Source: Streptomyces sp. UW30 (GTDB lineage Bacteria; Actinomycetota; Actinomycetes; Streptomycetales; Streptomycetaceae). From it: a DNA stretch of 44,486 bases. Numbering within the stretch: position 1 is the first letter of the stretch; the number at the start of each line of letters is the position of its first letter. Location: assembly GCF_008042075.1 (NCBI RefSeq), contig NZ_RDBN01000037.1:2179030-2223515 (forward strand), given 5' to 3'. This document shows positions 17,337 through 25,797 of this stretch, in pieces. The notes beneath the pieces are model-generated. The model had not been told where the DNA came from. It made no database searches and was given only the letters and a program-made list of their open reading frames with translations. The position numbers were made by a program, and so were the translations under genes.

Positions 17337-17570
17337 ATGGACGACTGGCGAGACCACGCCGCCTGCCGCCATGAGGATCCCGACCTCTTCTACCCGATCG
17401 GCACGTCCGGGCCGACCCTGTTGCAGACGCAGCAGGCGAAGTCCGTCTGCCGGCGCTGCTCGGTCCGGGAGCAGTGTCTGCGCTGGGCGCTCGACATGGA
17501 CCAGTTCATCGGGATATGGGGCGGCATGAGCGAGGCGGAGCGACGAGACTTGCGGGAGCAGGCCGGCTGA
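17337..17570 (+). CDS. WhiB-like (Wbl) iron-sulfur transcription factor
   Basis: The 77-residue protein has the four invariant cysteines: Cys10, Cys38-x2-Cys41 and Cys47. It also has the G(I/V)WGG turn (GIWGG, 59-63) and the following basic tail (SEAERRDLREQ). Wbl proteins bind a [4Fe-4S] cluster and act with the principal sigma factor in development, redox or antibiotic responses. The ATG at 17337 follows CAGG by eight bases. A GTG at 17328 in frame is possible but would remove the spacing. It is 108 bp after the dehydrogenase gene and convergent with a histidine kinase. The subclass (WblA to WblK) was not determined. Confidence 0.93.
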   Translation: MDDWRDHAACRHEDPDLFYPIGTSGPTLLQTQQAKSVCRRCSVREQCLRWALDMDQFIGIWGGMSEAERRDLREQAG

Positions 17571-17578
17571 GCCACGCA

Positions 17579-19414
17579 TCACGGGACCGAGCCGTCGGGC
17601 TCGGCGGCTCCCGGCAACCGCAGGGTGAACACGGAACCGGCACCTGGCTCGCTCGCCGCGTCGACCGCGCCCCCGTGCGCGGCCACCAGGTGCCGGACGA
17701 TCGGCAGGCCGAGCCCGCTGCCTCCGGTACGCCGGCTGCGGGACTTCTCGGCACGCCAGAACCGGTCGAAGACGTACGGCAGGTCCTCGGGGGCGATGCC
17801 GGTCCCCGTGTCGGTGACGTCCAGGACGACGTCGTCGCCGTCGCGGCGGGCGGCGAGTGTGACGGTGCCGCCGGCCGGGGTGTGGCGCAGGGCGTTGGAG
17901 ACGAGGTTGCCGAGGGCCTGGCGCATGCGGACGGGGTCGGCGTCCAGCCAGGGGGTGCCGTCCGCCGTGGTGCGCAGGGTGACGCCGGCCGCGTCGGCGG
18001 CGACGCGGTGGGCGGCGGTCACCTGGTCGAGGAGTTCGTCGGCACGGACGGGCTCGCGGTGCAGGCGCAGCGTGCCGGCGTCGGCGGCGGCGAGGTCCTG
18101 CAGGTCGTCGATGACGCGCTGCAGGACGAGCGCCTCCTCGTGCAGCGAGGCGAGCAGGGCGGGGTCGGGGTCGACGACGCCGTCGCGGGTGACCTCCAGC
18201 CAGCCGCGGATGTTGGTGAGCGGGGTGCGCAGTTCGTGGGCGACGTCGCTGACCATGGCCTTGCGCTGGGCCTCCAACCGCTCGCGCCGCTCGGCGAGTT
18301 CGTTGAAGGCGGCGGCGAGGATGCCGGTCTCGTCCCGGGTCGTGACGGGTACCCGGGCGTGCAGTTCGGGCGGCTGCTGGGCCGCCTCCGTCAGCGCCCT
18401 CAGCGGCCGGACGAGGCGGGTGGCGACCGCCGCGGTCACGGCCACGGTGACCGCGAGCACGAGTCCGGCGGCGCCGACGACCTTGGCCTTGTTCGCCGGG
18501 GACATGTCGAAGCGGACGGCGGTCGGGTCGCCGCCGCCCAGGAACAGCTCGGCCACGGGGGCGACGTACGGGTCGAGCTGGGTGCGGCGTGCCTCGTCGA
18601 CACAGCGGTCCGCCTCCCGCACGGCCGTGCGGTCGTCGGTCCCGTTGGTCTTCCCCAGGAGGTAGCGGGTGCCGAGCCGCTTCTCGGTCACGTCGACCGT
18701 GACGAACGGCTGCGAACCGGGGTTCAGTCCGCGCCGGTCGAGGCACTTCCGGGCACGCTCGGACAGGTCGGCCAGCGCCTTGTTCTCGGTCGGTGTCGGG
18801 GTGTTGAGCAGGCCGTCGGCGCACGCGTCGGGCACGAGCCCGCCCGCGACGGGCCCGTCGTGGTCGGTGACGACGGGCCGGCCGCTCGGCGTCTGCACGA
18901 CGGTGGCCTCGTAGCCGCTGCGGGCGAAGCACCGCTGCCGCGTCCCGGCGAGCTTCTCCAGCTTGGCCCGCTCCTCGTCGGTCACCCGGTACGGGCCCAC
19001 GACCCGAGGGTCGACGCCGCCGCGCTGCGCTCCGCGCTCGGTGTAGGTGTCGATGTGCAGCGGGTCGACGGTGGCGGCGGCGCGCGGCGGCAGCGAGGTT
19101 CCGGCCGGGGCCGAGTCGGCGATCGTCCTACGGTCCGTGGTGGTGAGGGCGATGCGGCGGCCGGTGCGGGCGGACAGTTCACGGACCGTCCTGTCGACCC
19201 CGTTCCAGTCCGGGTGAGTCGCGGCGTACCCGCTGAGCCGGGCGAGGACGTCCATGTCCTCGGTGAGGACCTGCCCCTGTTCCTCCCGCAGCGCCCGGGT
19301 GGTGGTCTCCACCGCCAGCCAGGCCGTCGCCGCCACCGAGCACACGGCGATCAGCGCCGAGGCGATCAGCAGCCGGACCAGCAGGCGCTTGCGCAGCGGT
19401 ATGGGCCGGGTCAT
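17579..19414 (-). CDS. Sensor histidine kinase
   Basis: The 611-residue membrane kinase has TM1 at about 8-36 and an extracellular sensor of about 275 residues. TM2 (VVGAAGLVLAVTVAVTAAVA) follows near 320, then a HAMP domain. The HisKA domain has its phospho-His at about 393 in VSDVAHELRTPLTN, and the HATPase domain follows (QALGNLVSNALRHT, DTGTGIAPEDL, RTGGSGLGLPIVRH). The sensor contains several cysteines (RQRCF, DACAD, RKCLD, DRCVD), so disulfide or redox sensing is conceivable. Its ATG at 19414 overlaps the response regulator stop by 4 bp (ATGA), showing translational coupling. The stimulus is unknown. Confidence 0.93.
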   Translation of the reverse strand: MTRPIPLRKRLLVRLLIASALIAVCSVAATAWLAVETTTRALREEQGQVLTEDMDVLARLSGYAATHPDWNGVDRTVRELSARTGRRIALTTTDRRTIADSAPAGTSLPPRAAATVDPLHIDTYTERGAQRGGVDPRVVGPYRVTDEERAKLEKLAGTRQRCFARSGYEATVVQTPSGRPVVTDHDGPVAGGLVPDACADGLLNTPTPTENKALADLSERARKCLDRRGLNPGSQPFVTVDVTEKRLGTRYLLGKTNGTDDRTAVREADRCVDEARRTQLDPYVAPVAELFLGGGDPTAVRFDMSPANKAKVVGAAGLVLAVTVAVTAAVATRLVRPLRALTEAAQQPPELHARVPVTTRDETGILAAAFNELAERRERLEAQRKAMVSDVAHELRTPLTNIRGWLEVTRDGVVDPDPALLASLHEEALVLQRVIDDLQDLAAADAGTLRLHREPVRADELLDQVTAAHRVAADAAGVTLRTTADGTPWLDADPVRMRQALGNLVSNALRHTPAGGTVTLAARRDGDDVVLDVTDTGTGIAPEDLPYVFDRFWRAEKSRSRRTGGSGLGLPIVRHLVAAHGGAVDAASEPGAGSVFTLRLPGAAEPDGSVP

Positions 19415-20106
19415 CCGCGGCCGCCGCTGAGCTTGTAGCCGACGCCGAACACGGTCAGCAGCCGCACCGGCCGCCGCGGGTCGGCCTCGATCTTCTTGCG
19501 CAGGTTCATGATGTGCACGTCGACGGCCCGCTCGGTGGAGGCCCGGTCGATGCCCCGGGTGCACTCCAGCAACTGCCGCCGGGAGAAGACCCGTTCGGGT
19601 TCGGCGACCATCGCCAGCAGGATCTCGAACTCGGCCGGCGTGCACTCCACCCCCACCCCGTCGCACCGCACCTCGTGCCGCTCGGGGTCGACGGCGATCC
19701 CGGCGGCGCGCACGACGGGGTCCTCGCGCCGGCCGGCGGCGTGCCCGCTGCGCCGCAGCACCGTACGGATGCGGGCCATCAGCTCGCGCGGGCTGTACGG
19801 CTTGGTCATGTAGTCGTCGGCGCCGAGTTCGAGGCCGAGCAGCACGTCGTCCTCCGCCGACCGGGCCGTCAGCATCAGCACCGGGATGTCGTCGTCCCGG
19901 CGCAGCACCCGGCACACCCCGAAGCCGTCGATCACCGGGAGCATGAGGTCCAGGACGACCAGGTCGGGCCGTTGCCGCCGGACCGCGTCGAGGGCGGCCG
20001 ACCCGTCGTGCACCACGGTTGCGGTGTGGCCCTCCGCGAGCAGGGAGCGGCGTATGAGTTCGGCCTGCATCTCGTCGTCCTCGGCGACCAGCACATGTGC
20101 GCACAC
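19411..20106 (-). CDS. OmpR/PhoB-family response regulator
   Basis: The 231-residue regulator has a receiver domain with acidic AEDDE, phospho-acceptor Asp53 (VVLDLMLPVIDG), Thr80 and Lys102 (YMTKPYSP). It has a C-terminal winged helix ending VHIMNLRKKIEADPRRPVRL and TVFGVGYKLSGGRG. It is partnered with the kinase, which it overlaps by 4 bp. The start is GTG at 20106, with AGGA upstream at eight bases. An in-frame GTG at 20094 would truncate the first beta-strand. The pair lies next to a cell-wall L,D-transpeptidase, so an envelope-stress role is possible but not shown. Confidence 0.93.
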   Translation of the reverse strand: MCAHVLVAEDDEMQAELIRRSLLAEGHTATVVHDGSAALDAVRRQRPDLVVLDLMLPVIDGFGVCRVLRRDDDIPVLMLTARSAEDDVLLGLELGADDYMTKPYSPRELMARIRTVLRRSGHAAGRREDPVVRAAGIAVDPERHEVRCDGVGVECTPAEFEILLAMVAEPERVFSRRQLLECTRGIDRASTERAVDVHIMNLRKKIEADPRRPVRLLTVFGVGYKLSGGRG

Positions 20107-20135
20107 GCGGCGGATCCTAAGCGGTCGGGGGAAAC

Positions 20136-20876
20136 TCAGCGGGCCAGCGCCTCGGCGTCGCCCATGACGACGACGGGATGCCGGTCGGGATCCAGCGCCA
20201 GCAGCAGCTGCCGCATGTGCTCGCGCGCGATGCTGACGCAGCCCTGCGTGGGTCCGCGGTGGTCCACGTGGAGCCATATGCCGCCGCCGCGTCCGGTGCC
20301 GAGCGGGCGGGTCCAGTCGAGGGGCGTGGTGCCGGGCTTGCGGTTGTAGTTGACGGCGATGACGTAGTCGAAGGAGCCCGCGAGGGACTCGCCCTTGAAT
20401 CCGGTGCCGGTCGCGGTGAAGCCGACGCCGTGGTCGTACGGCAGCTCGGTCCCGGGGTCGCGGAGCAGGCCCCCGGCGTCCGTGAGCGTGAAGACCCCGA
20501 TGGGTGAGCGCAGGTCGCCGGCCCGGTGGTGCTCCGTCCAGCCGCGCAGGGCGTTGTGCGCGGGCCAGCGGGCGCCCGCCTCCCAGCCGATGTCGCTGCG
20601 CTCGTACAGGACGACCGTCGAGCGCGCGGAGTTCCTGCCCTGTCCGGTCACGACGACGGCCTGCCGGGCCTCGTCGGGCACCTCGGCCCAGGTCTCGGGT
20701 CCCAGTCCGGGCAGTTGCTGCGGAGCCACCTCCAGGGCGACCTCGGGCATGGGCGAGGCGGTCGTGGGAGTGGGGGCGGCGGGCCTGTGGTCCGGCGTCG
20801 CCATGGCACCGCCGCCGCAGCCGGTGAGGAGCAGGGAGGCGGCCAGCAGTGCGACACGGGGCTTGTGCGTGATCAT
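20136..20876 (-). CDS. L,D-transpeptidase-fold (YkuD) lipoprotein
   Basis: The 246-residue protein starts with a lipoprotein signal (ALLAASLLLTGC, lipidated Cys20) and a Pro/Thr-rich linker. The catalytic core has SPIGVFTLTDAGG and the YkuD motif HVDHRGPTQGCVSI with the nucleophile Cys at about 213. Such enzymes cross-link peptidoglycan by 3-3 bonds or attach proteins to it, outside the membrane. The ATG at 20876 is chosen because it begins the signal peptide; the longer frame has no membrane-like start. It ends 30 bp upstream of the response regulator start on the same strand, so it may be co-transcribed with the two-component pair. Confidence 0.87.
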   Translation of the reverse strand: MITHKPRVALLAASLLLTGCGGGAMATPDHRPAAPTPTTASPMPEVALEVAPQQLPGLGPETWAEVPDEARQAVVVTGQGRNSARSTVVLYERSDIGWEAGARWPAHNALRGWTEHHRAGDLRSPIGVFTLTDAGGLLRDPGTELPYDHGVGFTATGTGFKGESLAGSFDYVIAVNYNRKPGTTPLDWTRPLGTGRGGGIWLHVDHRGPTQGCVSIAREHMRQLLLALDPDRHPVVVMGDAEALAR

Positions 20877-20982
20877 AGGCCGACCTTGACCGACACTTGT
20901 GAGGAACTCGTCAGGTTCGACGGGCCGCCCCGCGCAGCCGTCGGCTCGCACCCGTGAGCTCGCACACGAGGAAGGCCCGCTC

Positions 20983-21333
20983 ATGAGCGTCCGTATCCGT
21001 CGCGTCTACGAAGCACCCGAGCCCGGCGACGGCGTGCGCGTCCTGGTCGACCGGCTGTGGCCGCGCGGTCTGTCGAAGGAGGCGGCCCGCTTGGACGAGT
21101 GGCCCAAGGGGCTCACCCCGTCGACGGAGCTGCGCCGCTGGTATCACGCGGGCGAGCGGTCGTACGAGGAGTTCGCCGATCGCTACGAGGCGGAGCTGGC
21201 CGCTCCGGAGGCTGCCGAACTCCTTGATCACGTACGGGAGCTGGCGGGCCAGGGCGACGTGACCCTGCTGACCGCGTCCAAGTCACCCGAGCGCAGTCAC
21301 GCCGCCGTGCTGGCCCGCCTCCTGAACGAGTGA
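20983..21333 (+). CDS. DUF488 (YeaO-like) family protein
   Basis: The 116-residue protein shows the DUF488 pattern: VRVLVDRLWPRGLSKEAARL, then the helical SYEEFADRYEAEL, and the C-terminal VTLLTASKSPERSHAAVLAR. The family is small, soluble and of unknown biochemical function, though often linked with heme or nitrogen-stress contexts. The ATG at 20983 follows GAGGAAGG at a good distance. It is divergent from the L,D-transpeptidase gene and convergent with a flavoprotein gene. Confidence 0.88.
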   Translation: MSVRIRRVYEAPEPGDGVRVLVDRLWPRGLSKEAARLDEWPKGLTPSTELRRWYHAGERSYEEFADRYEAELAAPEAAELLDHVRELAGQGDVTLLTASKSPERSHAAVLARLLNE

Positions 21334-21355
21334 GGAGACGGGCCGTACGCCACCG

Positions 21356-23029
21356 TCAGGCCGTCTGCCGCGCCGCCGCCCGGCCCGCGGTGCGGCCCGA
21401 GAAGAGGCAGCCGCCGAGGAAGGTGCCCTCCAGGGCGTTGTAGCCGTGGACGCCTCCGCCGCCGAAGCCGGCGACCTCGCCGGCCGCGTACAGGCCCTCG
21501 ATGGGGGTGCCGTCGGCCCCGAGCGCGCGCGAGTCGAGGTCGGTCTGGATGCCGCCGAGGGTCTTGCGGGTCAGGATGTGCAGCTTGACGCCGATCAGGG
21601 GGCCGGCCGCAGGGTCGAGGATGCGGTGCGGGGTGGCGACGCGACCGAGGCGGTCGCCGATGTAGCGGCGGGCGTTGCGGATGCCCTGGACCTGGGAGTC
21701 CTTGCTGTACGGGTTGGCGATCTGGAGGTCGCGGGCCTCGATCTGGCGCCGGACGGTGGCCGCGTCGAGGAGTGCCTTGTCCGTCAACTGGTTCATCTTC
21801 TCGACCAGTTGCTCCAGGTTGGGGGCGGTCACGAAGTCCGCGCCGTGTCGCAGGAACGCCGCCACCGGACCCGGGGCCCCCTTGCCGAGCACGCGCTCCT
21901 TCAGGAATCCGGCGCGGTCCTTGGAGGTGATGTCGGGGTTCTGCTCGGAGCCGGAGAGCGCGAACTCCTTCTCGATGATCTTCTGGGTGAGGATGAACCA
22001 GGAGTGGTCGTAGCCGGCGATGTCGGGGTCGGTGCGCAGGTGCTTGAGGGTGCCGAGCGTGTCGTAGCCCGGCAGGCACGGGTCGGGCAGCCGGCGGCCG
22101 AGGGCGTCGAACCACATCGAGGACGGGCCGGGCAGGATACGGATGCCGTGGCCGGGCCAGATCGGGTCCCAGTTCTGCAGGCCCTCGGTGTAGTGCCACA
22201 TGCGGTCGCGGTTGACCAGTCGTACGCCCGCCTGCGCGCTGATGTCGAGCATGCGGCCGTCGACGTAGGCGGGGACTCCGGTGACCATGTCGGTGGGCGG
22301 GGTGCCGAGCCGCTCGGGCCAGTGGCGGCGGACTATGTCGTGGTTGGCTCCGATGCCGCCGGTGGTGACGACGACCGCCTTCGCGGTGAGCTCGAACTCG
22401 CCGAGGCGGTCGCGGTTGGAGGCGACACCGCGGGGCGAGTTGTCCTCGGCCAGGACCGTGCCGCGCACGCCGCGCGCGGAGCCGTCCTCGATGACCAGCT
22501 CGTCGACCTGGTGCCGGTGGTGGAAGGTGAGCAGTCCGTCGCGCGCGGCCTGCTTCGCGTACCGCACGAACGGCTCCACGACGCCCGTGCCGGTTCCCCA
22601 GGCGATGTGGAATCGGGGCACGGAGTTGCCGTGGCCGTCGGCACGCAGGTCACCGCGCTCGGCCCAGCCCACGGTCGGCAGGAACTTGATGCCGTGCGTC
22701 TCCAGCCAGGCCCGCTTCTCGCCGGCCGCGAACTCGACGTACGCGCGCGCCCAGCGCACCGCCCAGGAGTCCTCGTCGTCCACCCGGTCGAAGCCCGCGC
22801 TGCCCTGCCAGTCGTTCCAGGCCAGGTCGAGGGAGTCCTTGATGCCGAGGCGCCGCTGCTCCGGGGAGTCCACGAGGAACAGCCCGCCGAAGGACCAGAA
22901 CGCCTGCCCGCCGAGGTTGGCGGCGTTCTCCTGGTCCACCAGCGCGACCCGGCGGCCCCGGCTGGTCAGTTCGCTCGCGGCGACCAGGCCCGCGAGTCCC
23001 GCTCCGACGACGATGACGTCGGCATCCAT
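21356..23029 (-). CDS. FAD-binding dehydrogenase (fumarate reductase/KstD-like)
   Basis: The 557-residue flavoprotein has the FAD dinucleotide motif VIVVGAGLAGLVAASELTSR and the ENAANLGGQAFWSFGGLFLV stretch. A late FAD contact is EGLYAAGEVAGFGGGGVHGY. It belongs to the family of 3-ketosteroid dehydrogenase and fumarate reductase flavoproteins, which abstract hydrogens from a C-C bond; the substrate is not evident. I chose ATG 23029 because GGAAGGG precedes it by about ten bases. An earlier ATG at 23056 overlaps the TetR stop (ATGA) and may be used through coupling. It is probably co-transcribed with the preceding tetR. Confidence 0.87.
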   Translation of the reverse strand: MDADVIVVGAGLAGLVAASELTSRGRRVALVDQENAANLGGQAFWSFGGLFLVDSPEQRRLGIKDSLDLAWNDWQGSAGFDRVDDEDSWAVRWARAYVEFAAGEKRAWLETHGIKFLPTVGWAERGDLRADGHGNSVPRFHIAWGTGTGVVEPFVRYAKQAARDGLLTFHHRHQVDELVIEDGSARGVRGTVLAEDNSPRGVASNRDRLGEFELTAKAVVVTTGGIGANHDIVRRHWPERLGTPPTDMVTGVPAYVDGRMLDISAQAGVRLVNRDRMWHYTEGLQNWDPIWPGHGIRILPGPSSMWFDALGRRLPDPCLPGYDTLGTLKHLRTDPDIAGYDHSWFILTQKIIEKEFALSGSEQNPDITSKDRAGFLKERVLGKGAPGPVAAFLRHGADFVTAPNLEQLVEKMNQLTDKALLDAATVRRQIEARDLQIANPYSKDSQVQGIRNARRYIGDRLGRVATPHRILDPAAGPLIGVKLHILTRKTLGGIQTDLDSRALGADGTPIEGLYAAGEVAGFGGGGVHGYNALEGTFLGGCLFSGRTAGRAAARQTA

Positions 23030-23052
23030 GGCGACCGTCCCTTCCTCATGCC

Positions 23053-23679
23053 TCATGGTGTGGTGGCGCTCCCGGCGGTGAGCAGCGCGGTGAGCAGTTG
23101 TTTCAGCCAGGCGCGGGCGTGCTCGACGTCCTTGTCCAGCAGCAGTTGGGTGGTGACGCCGTCGTACACGGCGACCACGGCATGGGCGGCTCCGTCGATG
23201 TCGCCGAGCACGGCGGGCAGTTCGGTGTGGCCCCGCGCGCGGGCGAGCCGGTCGGCGATCGCGCCGCGCAGTCGGGCGCGGTGTTCCAGCAGGGTCCGGG
23301 CGACGGCCGGGTCACGGGCGGCGTGCACCAGGAAGTCGGTTTTCACCAGCAGCCAGTCGCGGTCCAGGAGCAGCACCTCGGCCACCCGGTCCACGGCGGC
23401 GGGCACGTCCAGGTCCGGGCCGTCGAGGGCGAGCGCCCCGGCCACCTGCTCGGCGATGAGGTCCGCGCGCTGCCCGTAGAGGGCGAAGAACAGCTCGTCC
23501 AGGCTGTCGAAGTTGGAGTAGAAGGCGCCCCTGCTGTAGCCGGCGGCCTCGCAGACCTCCTCGATGGAGACCCGTCCGAACCCCTTGGCGGCGAACACGG
23601 CGAACGCGGCGTCGAGGAGGTTGGCCCGCGTGCGGACGCGGCGCTTGGTGACGCGCTTGGTCGTTTCCTGCACGGCCAT
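23053..23679 (-). CDS. TetR-family repressor of the KstD-like operon
   Basis: The 208-residue regulator has the HTH (RANLLDAAFAVFAAKGFGRV, IEEVCEAAGYSRGAFYSNFD) and a helical ligand domain. It is translationally coupled to the downstream flavoprotein gene. A pair of perfect 16-bp palindromes lies 17 bp upstream of its start, in the region shared with the AlkB-like gene. This strongly suggests autoregulation and possible control of both directions. The ligand is unknown and may be a substrate of the flavoprotein. Confidence 0.9.
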   Translation of the reverse strand: MAVQETTKRVTKRRVRTRANLLDAAFAVFAAKGFGRVSIEEVCEAAGYSRGAFYSNFDSLDELFFALYGQRADLIAEQVAGALALDGPDLDVPAAVDRVAEVLLLDRDWLLVKTDFLVHAARDPAVARTLLEHRARLRGAIADRLARARGHTELPAVLGDIDGAAHAVVAVYDGVTTQLLLDKDVEHARAWLKQLLTALLTAGSATTP

Positions 23680-23695
23680 GTCCGGACCTCCGTTC

Positions 23696-23728
23696 GATAC
23701 GTGAATGTATCCGATACATCAATGTATC
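23696..23728. promoter_or_regulatory. Twin TetR operator: GATAC-N6-GTATC repeated
   Basis: GATACGTGAATGTATC (23696-23711) and GATACATCAATGTATC (23713-23728) are two perfect dyads with 5-bp arms and a 6-bp centre, one base apart. The surrounding sequence is AT-rich. The spacing (17 bp centre to centre) suits cooperative binding of two TetR dimers. Confidence 0.85.
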
Positions 23729-23782
23729 CAAAGGGCCCGTGCGCAAGGAGAATGCGATGGGAACAGATTTTCGATTCAGGGG

Positions 23783-23788
23783 TACGCT
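23783..23788 (+). promoter_or_regulatory. -10 box for a probable leaderless alkB-like transcript
   Basis: TACGCT ends six bases before the ATG at 23795, the geometry of a leaderless promoter. There is no ribosome-binding site before the ATG, and no clear -35 is visible. Confidence 0.5.
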
Positions 23789-23794
23789 GGAAAC

Positions 23795-24424
23795 ATGGCC
23801 ACGCACCTCCAAGGCTCCCTGTTCGACCAGACCGACGAGCTGCGGCTCGGCTCCCTCACCGGGATCCGCCGTACGCGGCTCGCCCTCGGCGCCTGGATCG
23901 ACGTGCTGCCCGGCTGGCTCAGCGGGGCGGACGGACTGTTCGAACAGCTGGCGTCCGAGGTGCCCTGGCGTGCCGAGCGGCGCACGATGTACGACCACGT
24001 GGTCGACGTACCTCGGCTGCTCGCCTTCTACGGCGCCGACGACGCACTGCCGCACCATGTCCTCGCTCAGGCCCGGGACACGCTGTCCGCGCACTACGCC
24101 GAGGAGTTGGGCGAGCCGTTCACCACGGCGGGGCTCTGCTACTACCGCGACGGCCGGGACAGCGTGGCCTGGCACGGGGACCGCATCGGGCGGGGCGCCC
24201 GCGAGGACACCATGGTGGCCATCCTCTCCGTGGGCGCGCCCCGGGATCTGCTGCTGCGCCCGATGCGCGGCGGCGGCGAGTCGGTACGGCGTCCGCTGGG
24301 GCACGGCGACCTCATCGTGATGGGCGGCTCCTGCCAGCGGACCTGGGAGCACTCGATCCCGAAGACCACCCGCGCCACGGGACCGCGCATCAGCGTGCAG
24401 TTCCGCCCCGACGGCGTGCACTGA
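23795..24424 (+). CDS. AlkB-like alpha-ketoglutarate-dependent DNA/RNA dioxygenase
   Basis: The 209-residue Fe(II)/2-oxoglutarate dioxygenase has the metal triad His127-x-Asp129 (SVAWHGDRIG) and His186 (TWEHSIPK). It also has the 2OG-binding arginines in RISVQFR (198, 204). AlkB enzymes remove methyl or etheno lesions from nucleic-acid bases. The start ATG at 23795 has no SD; a -10 box six bases away suggests leaderless translation. An upstream in-frame ATG at 23705 lies inside the TetR operator and is unlikely. It is divergent from the TetR gene and followed by a strong terminator. Confidence 0.9.
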   Translation: MATHLQGSLFDQTDELRLGSLTGIRRTRLALGAWIDVLPGWLSGADGLFEQLASEVPWRAERRTMYDHVVDVPRLLAFYGADDALPHHVLAQARDTLSAHYAEELGEPFTTAGLCYYRDGRDSVAWHGDRIGRGAREDTMVAILSVGAPRDLLLRPMRGGGESVRRPLGHGDLIVMGGSCQRTWEHSIPKTTRATGPRISVQFRPDGVH

Positions 24425-24456
24425 GGCGGAGAGGCGGCCGCTTCGGGTGTACGCGG

Positions 24457-24498
24457 GGGCTGCCTCCGGCGGACGGTGCCGGAGGCAGCCCTTCCTCT
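24457..24498 (+). terminator. GC-rich hairpin terminator after the AlkB-like gene
   Basis: The arms GGGCTGCCTCCGGC (24457-24470) and GCCGGAGGCAGCCC (24478-24491) pair perfectly over 14 bp with a 7-base loop, followed by TTCCTCT. It separates the AlkB-like gene from the acyltransferase gene. Confidence 0.8.
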
Positions 24499-24533
24499 GG
24501 GCGCGGCCCCGCCTCGCCCCCACACTGGTCCGG

Positions 24534-25748
24534 GTGAGCGCGCAGACGCAGGTCCCGGCCACCGCTCCCCGGCGCACCGAGCTCGACGCGCTGCGGGTGT
24601 TCGTCGTCCTCGGCCTGGTCTTCTTCCACGCCGCGCTCGTGTTCTCGCCGGACGACGACTTCTACGTCAAGAACGCGCAGACGACCGAGGCCGTGACCGT
24701 GTTCGTCGGGTTCGGGGTCGTGTGGGCGATGCCCATGCTGTTCCTCGTCGCCGGACTCGGCTCCCGGTACTCGATCCACCGACGCGGGGCCGGCCGCTTC
24801 ACCCGGGAGCGGCTGCTGCGCCTGGGCGTTCCCCTGGTCCTCGCGACGCTCGTGCTGTGCCCGCTCCCCCAGTGGCTGCGGCTGCGGGCGGCCGACCCCG
24901 GCTACGACGAGTCGTACTGGCGTTTCTGGCCCCGGTTCCTCACCGTCCACCCGGACGCTGCCGACTTCCCCTTCGTCCTCGACGGGGAGTACTTCGAGAC
25001 GGGCCATCTGTGGTTCGTGGTGCTCCTGCTGACCTTCAGCCTGCTCCTCGCCCCGGTCGCTGCGCCGCTGGCGGCCCGGGCACTGCGGATGGGGCAGGCG
25101 GTCGAGCGACGCCCGGCGCTGCTCCTGCTGCCCGCTCTGCTGCTCGCCGCGATCAACGCGTTCCTGGGCATGGAGGAGGGCTTCGCGGGCTGGAACCGCT
25201 GGGCCTACCTGGTGTTCTTCCTCTTCGGGTACGTCCTCGCCGACGACGACCGCGTGCGCGGCGCCCTGCGCCGGCTCGCCGTGCCGGTGGGCGTGGCCGG
25301 ACTCGTCCTGTTCGCGGGGACGGCGCCCGGCTTCGTCTCGCTGGACGACCCGTTCACCGAGCGCGGTGCGTTCGCGCTGGTGACGCGGGCGCTGTTCGGG
25401 GCGGCGGGCTGGTGCTGGGTGATGGCGATCCTCGGGCTGCTGGACCGGCCGCGCGAGGTCCGGCCGGCCTCGCGCACCATGGTGTACCTCGGGATCGCCG
25501 CCCTGCCCGTGTACGTGCTGCACCAGCCGGTCGTGGTCGCCCTCGCCTACGGCGTGGTGGGCTGGTCGGCGCCGATCCTGGTCGAGTACACCGTGATCGT
25601 GGCCGGTTCGCTGGCGGTGATCCTCGCGCTGTACGAGGGACTGGTGCGCAGAACGCGGCTGACGCGGTTCCTGTTCGGGATGCGTGCGGACGCACCGGCC
25701 ACAGCTGCTCTTGATCGTCCGGACCCGCCGGTCACACCGCCTCGTTGA
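24534..25748 (+). CDS. Acyltransferase-3-family integral membrane protein
   Basis: The 404-residue membrane protein opens with the acyltransferase-3 signature RRTELDALRVFVVLGLVFFH. It has about ten hydrophobic segments (AMPMLFLVAGLGSRY, GHLWFVVLLLTFSLLLAPVA, LGIAALPVYVLHQPVVVALA). Such proteins O-acylate extracytoplasmic carbohydrates or lipids; the HLWFV stretch resembles glucan-modifying OpgC-like members. The GTG at 24534 is taken as the start because the upstream frame falls in the terminator; no strong SD is visible. Substrate is unknown. Confidence 0.8.
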   Translation: MSAQTQVPATAPRRTELDALRVFVVLGLVFFHAALVFSPDDDFYVKNAQTTEAVTVFVGFGVVWAMPMLFLVAGLGSRYSIHRRGAGRFTRERLLRLGVPLVLATLVLCPLPQWLRLRAADPGYDESYWRFWPRFLTVHPDAADFPFVLDGEYFETGHLWFVVLLLTFSLLLAPVAAPLAARALRMGQAVERRPALLLLPALLLAAINAFLGMEEGFAGWNRWAYLVFFLFGYVLADDDRVRGALRRLAVPVGVAGLVLFAGTAPGFVSLDDPFTERGAFALVTRALFGAAGWCWVMAILGLLDRPREVRPASRTMVYLGIAALPVYVLHQPVVVALAYGVVGWSAPILVEYTVIVAGSLAVILALYEGLVRRTRLTRFLFGMRADAPATAALDRPDPPVTPPR

Positions 25749-25797
25749 TCTGCTTTGCTGGGTCCGTCGGGCACGAACCTCACCACGCGGGACGATC

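Noticed and set aside
23705..23794. Upstream ATG giving a 30-residue extension of the AlkB-like protein
   Set aside because: The extension lies within the operator, has no ribosome site and is not part of the AlkB fold.
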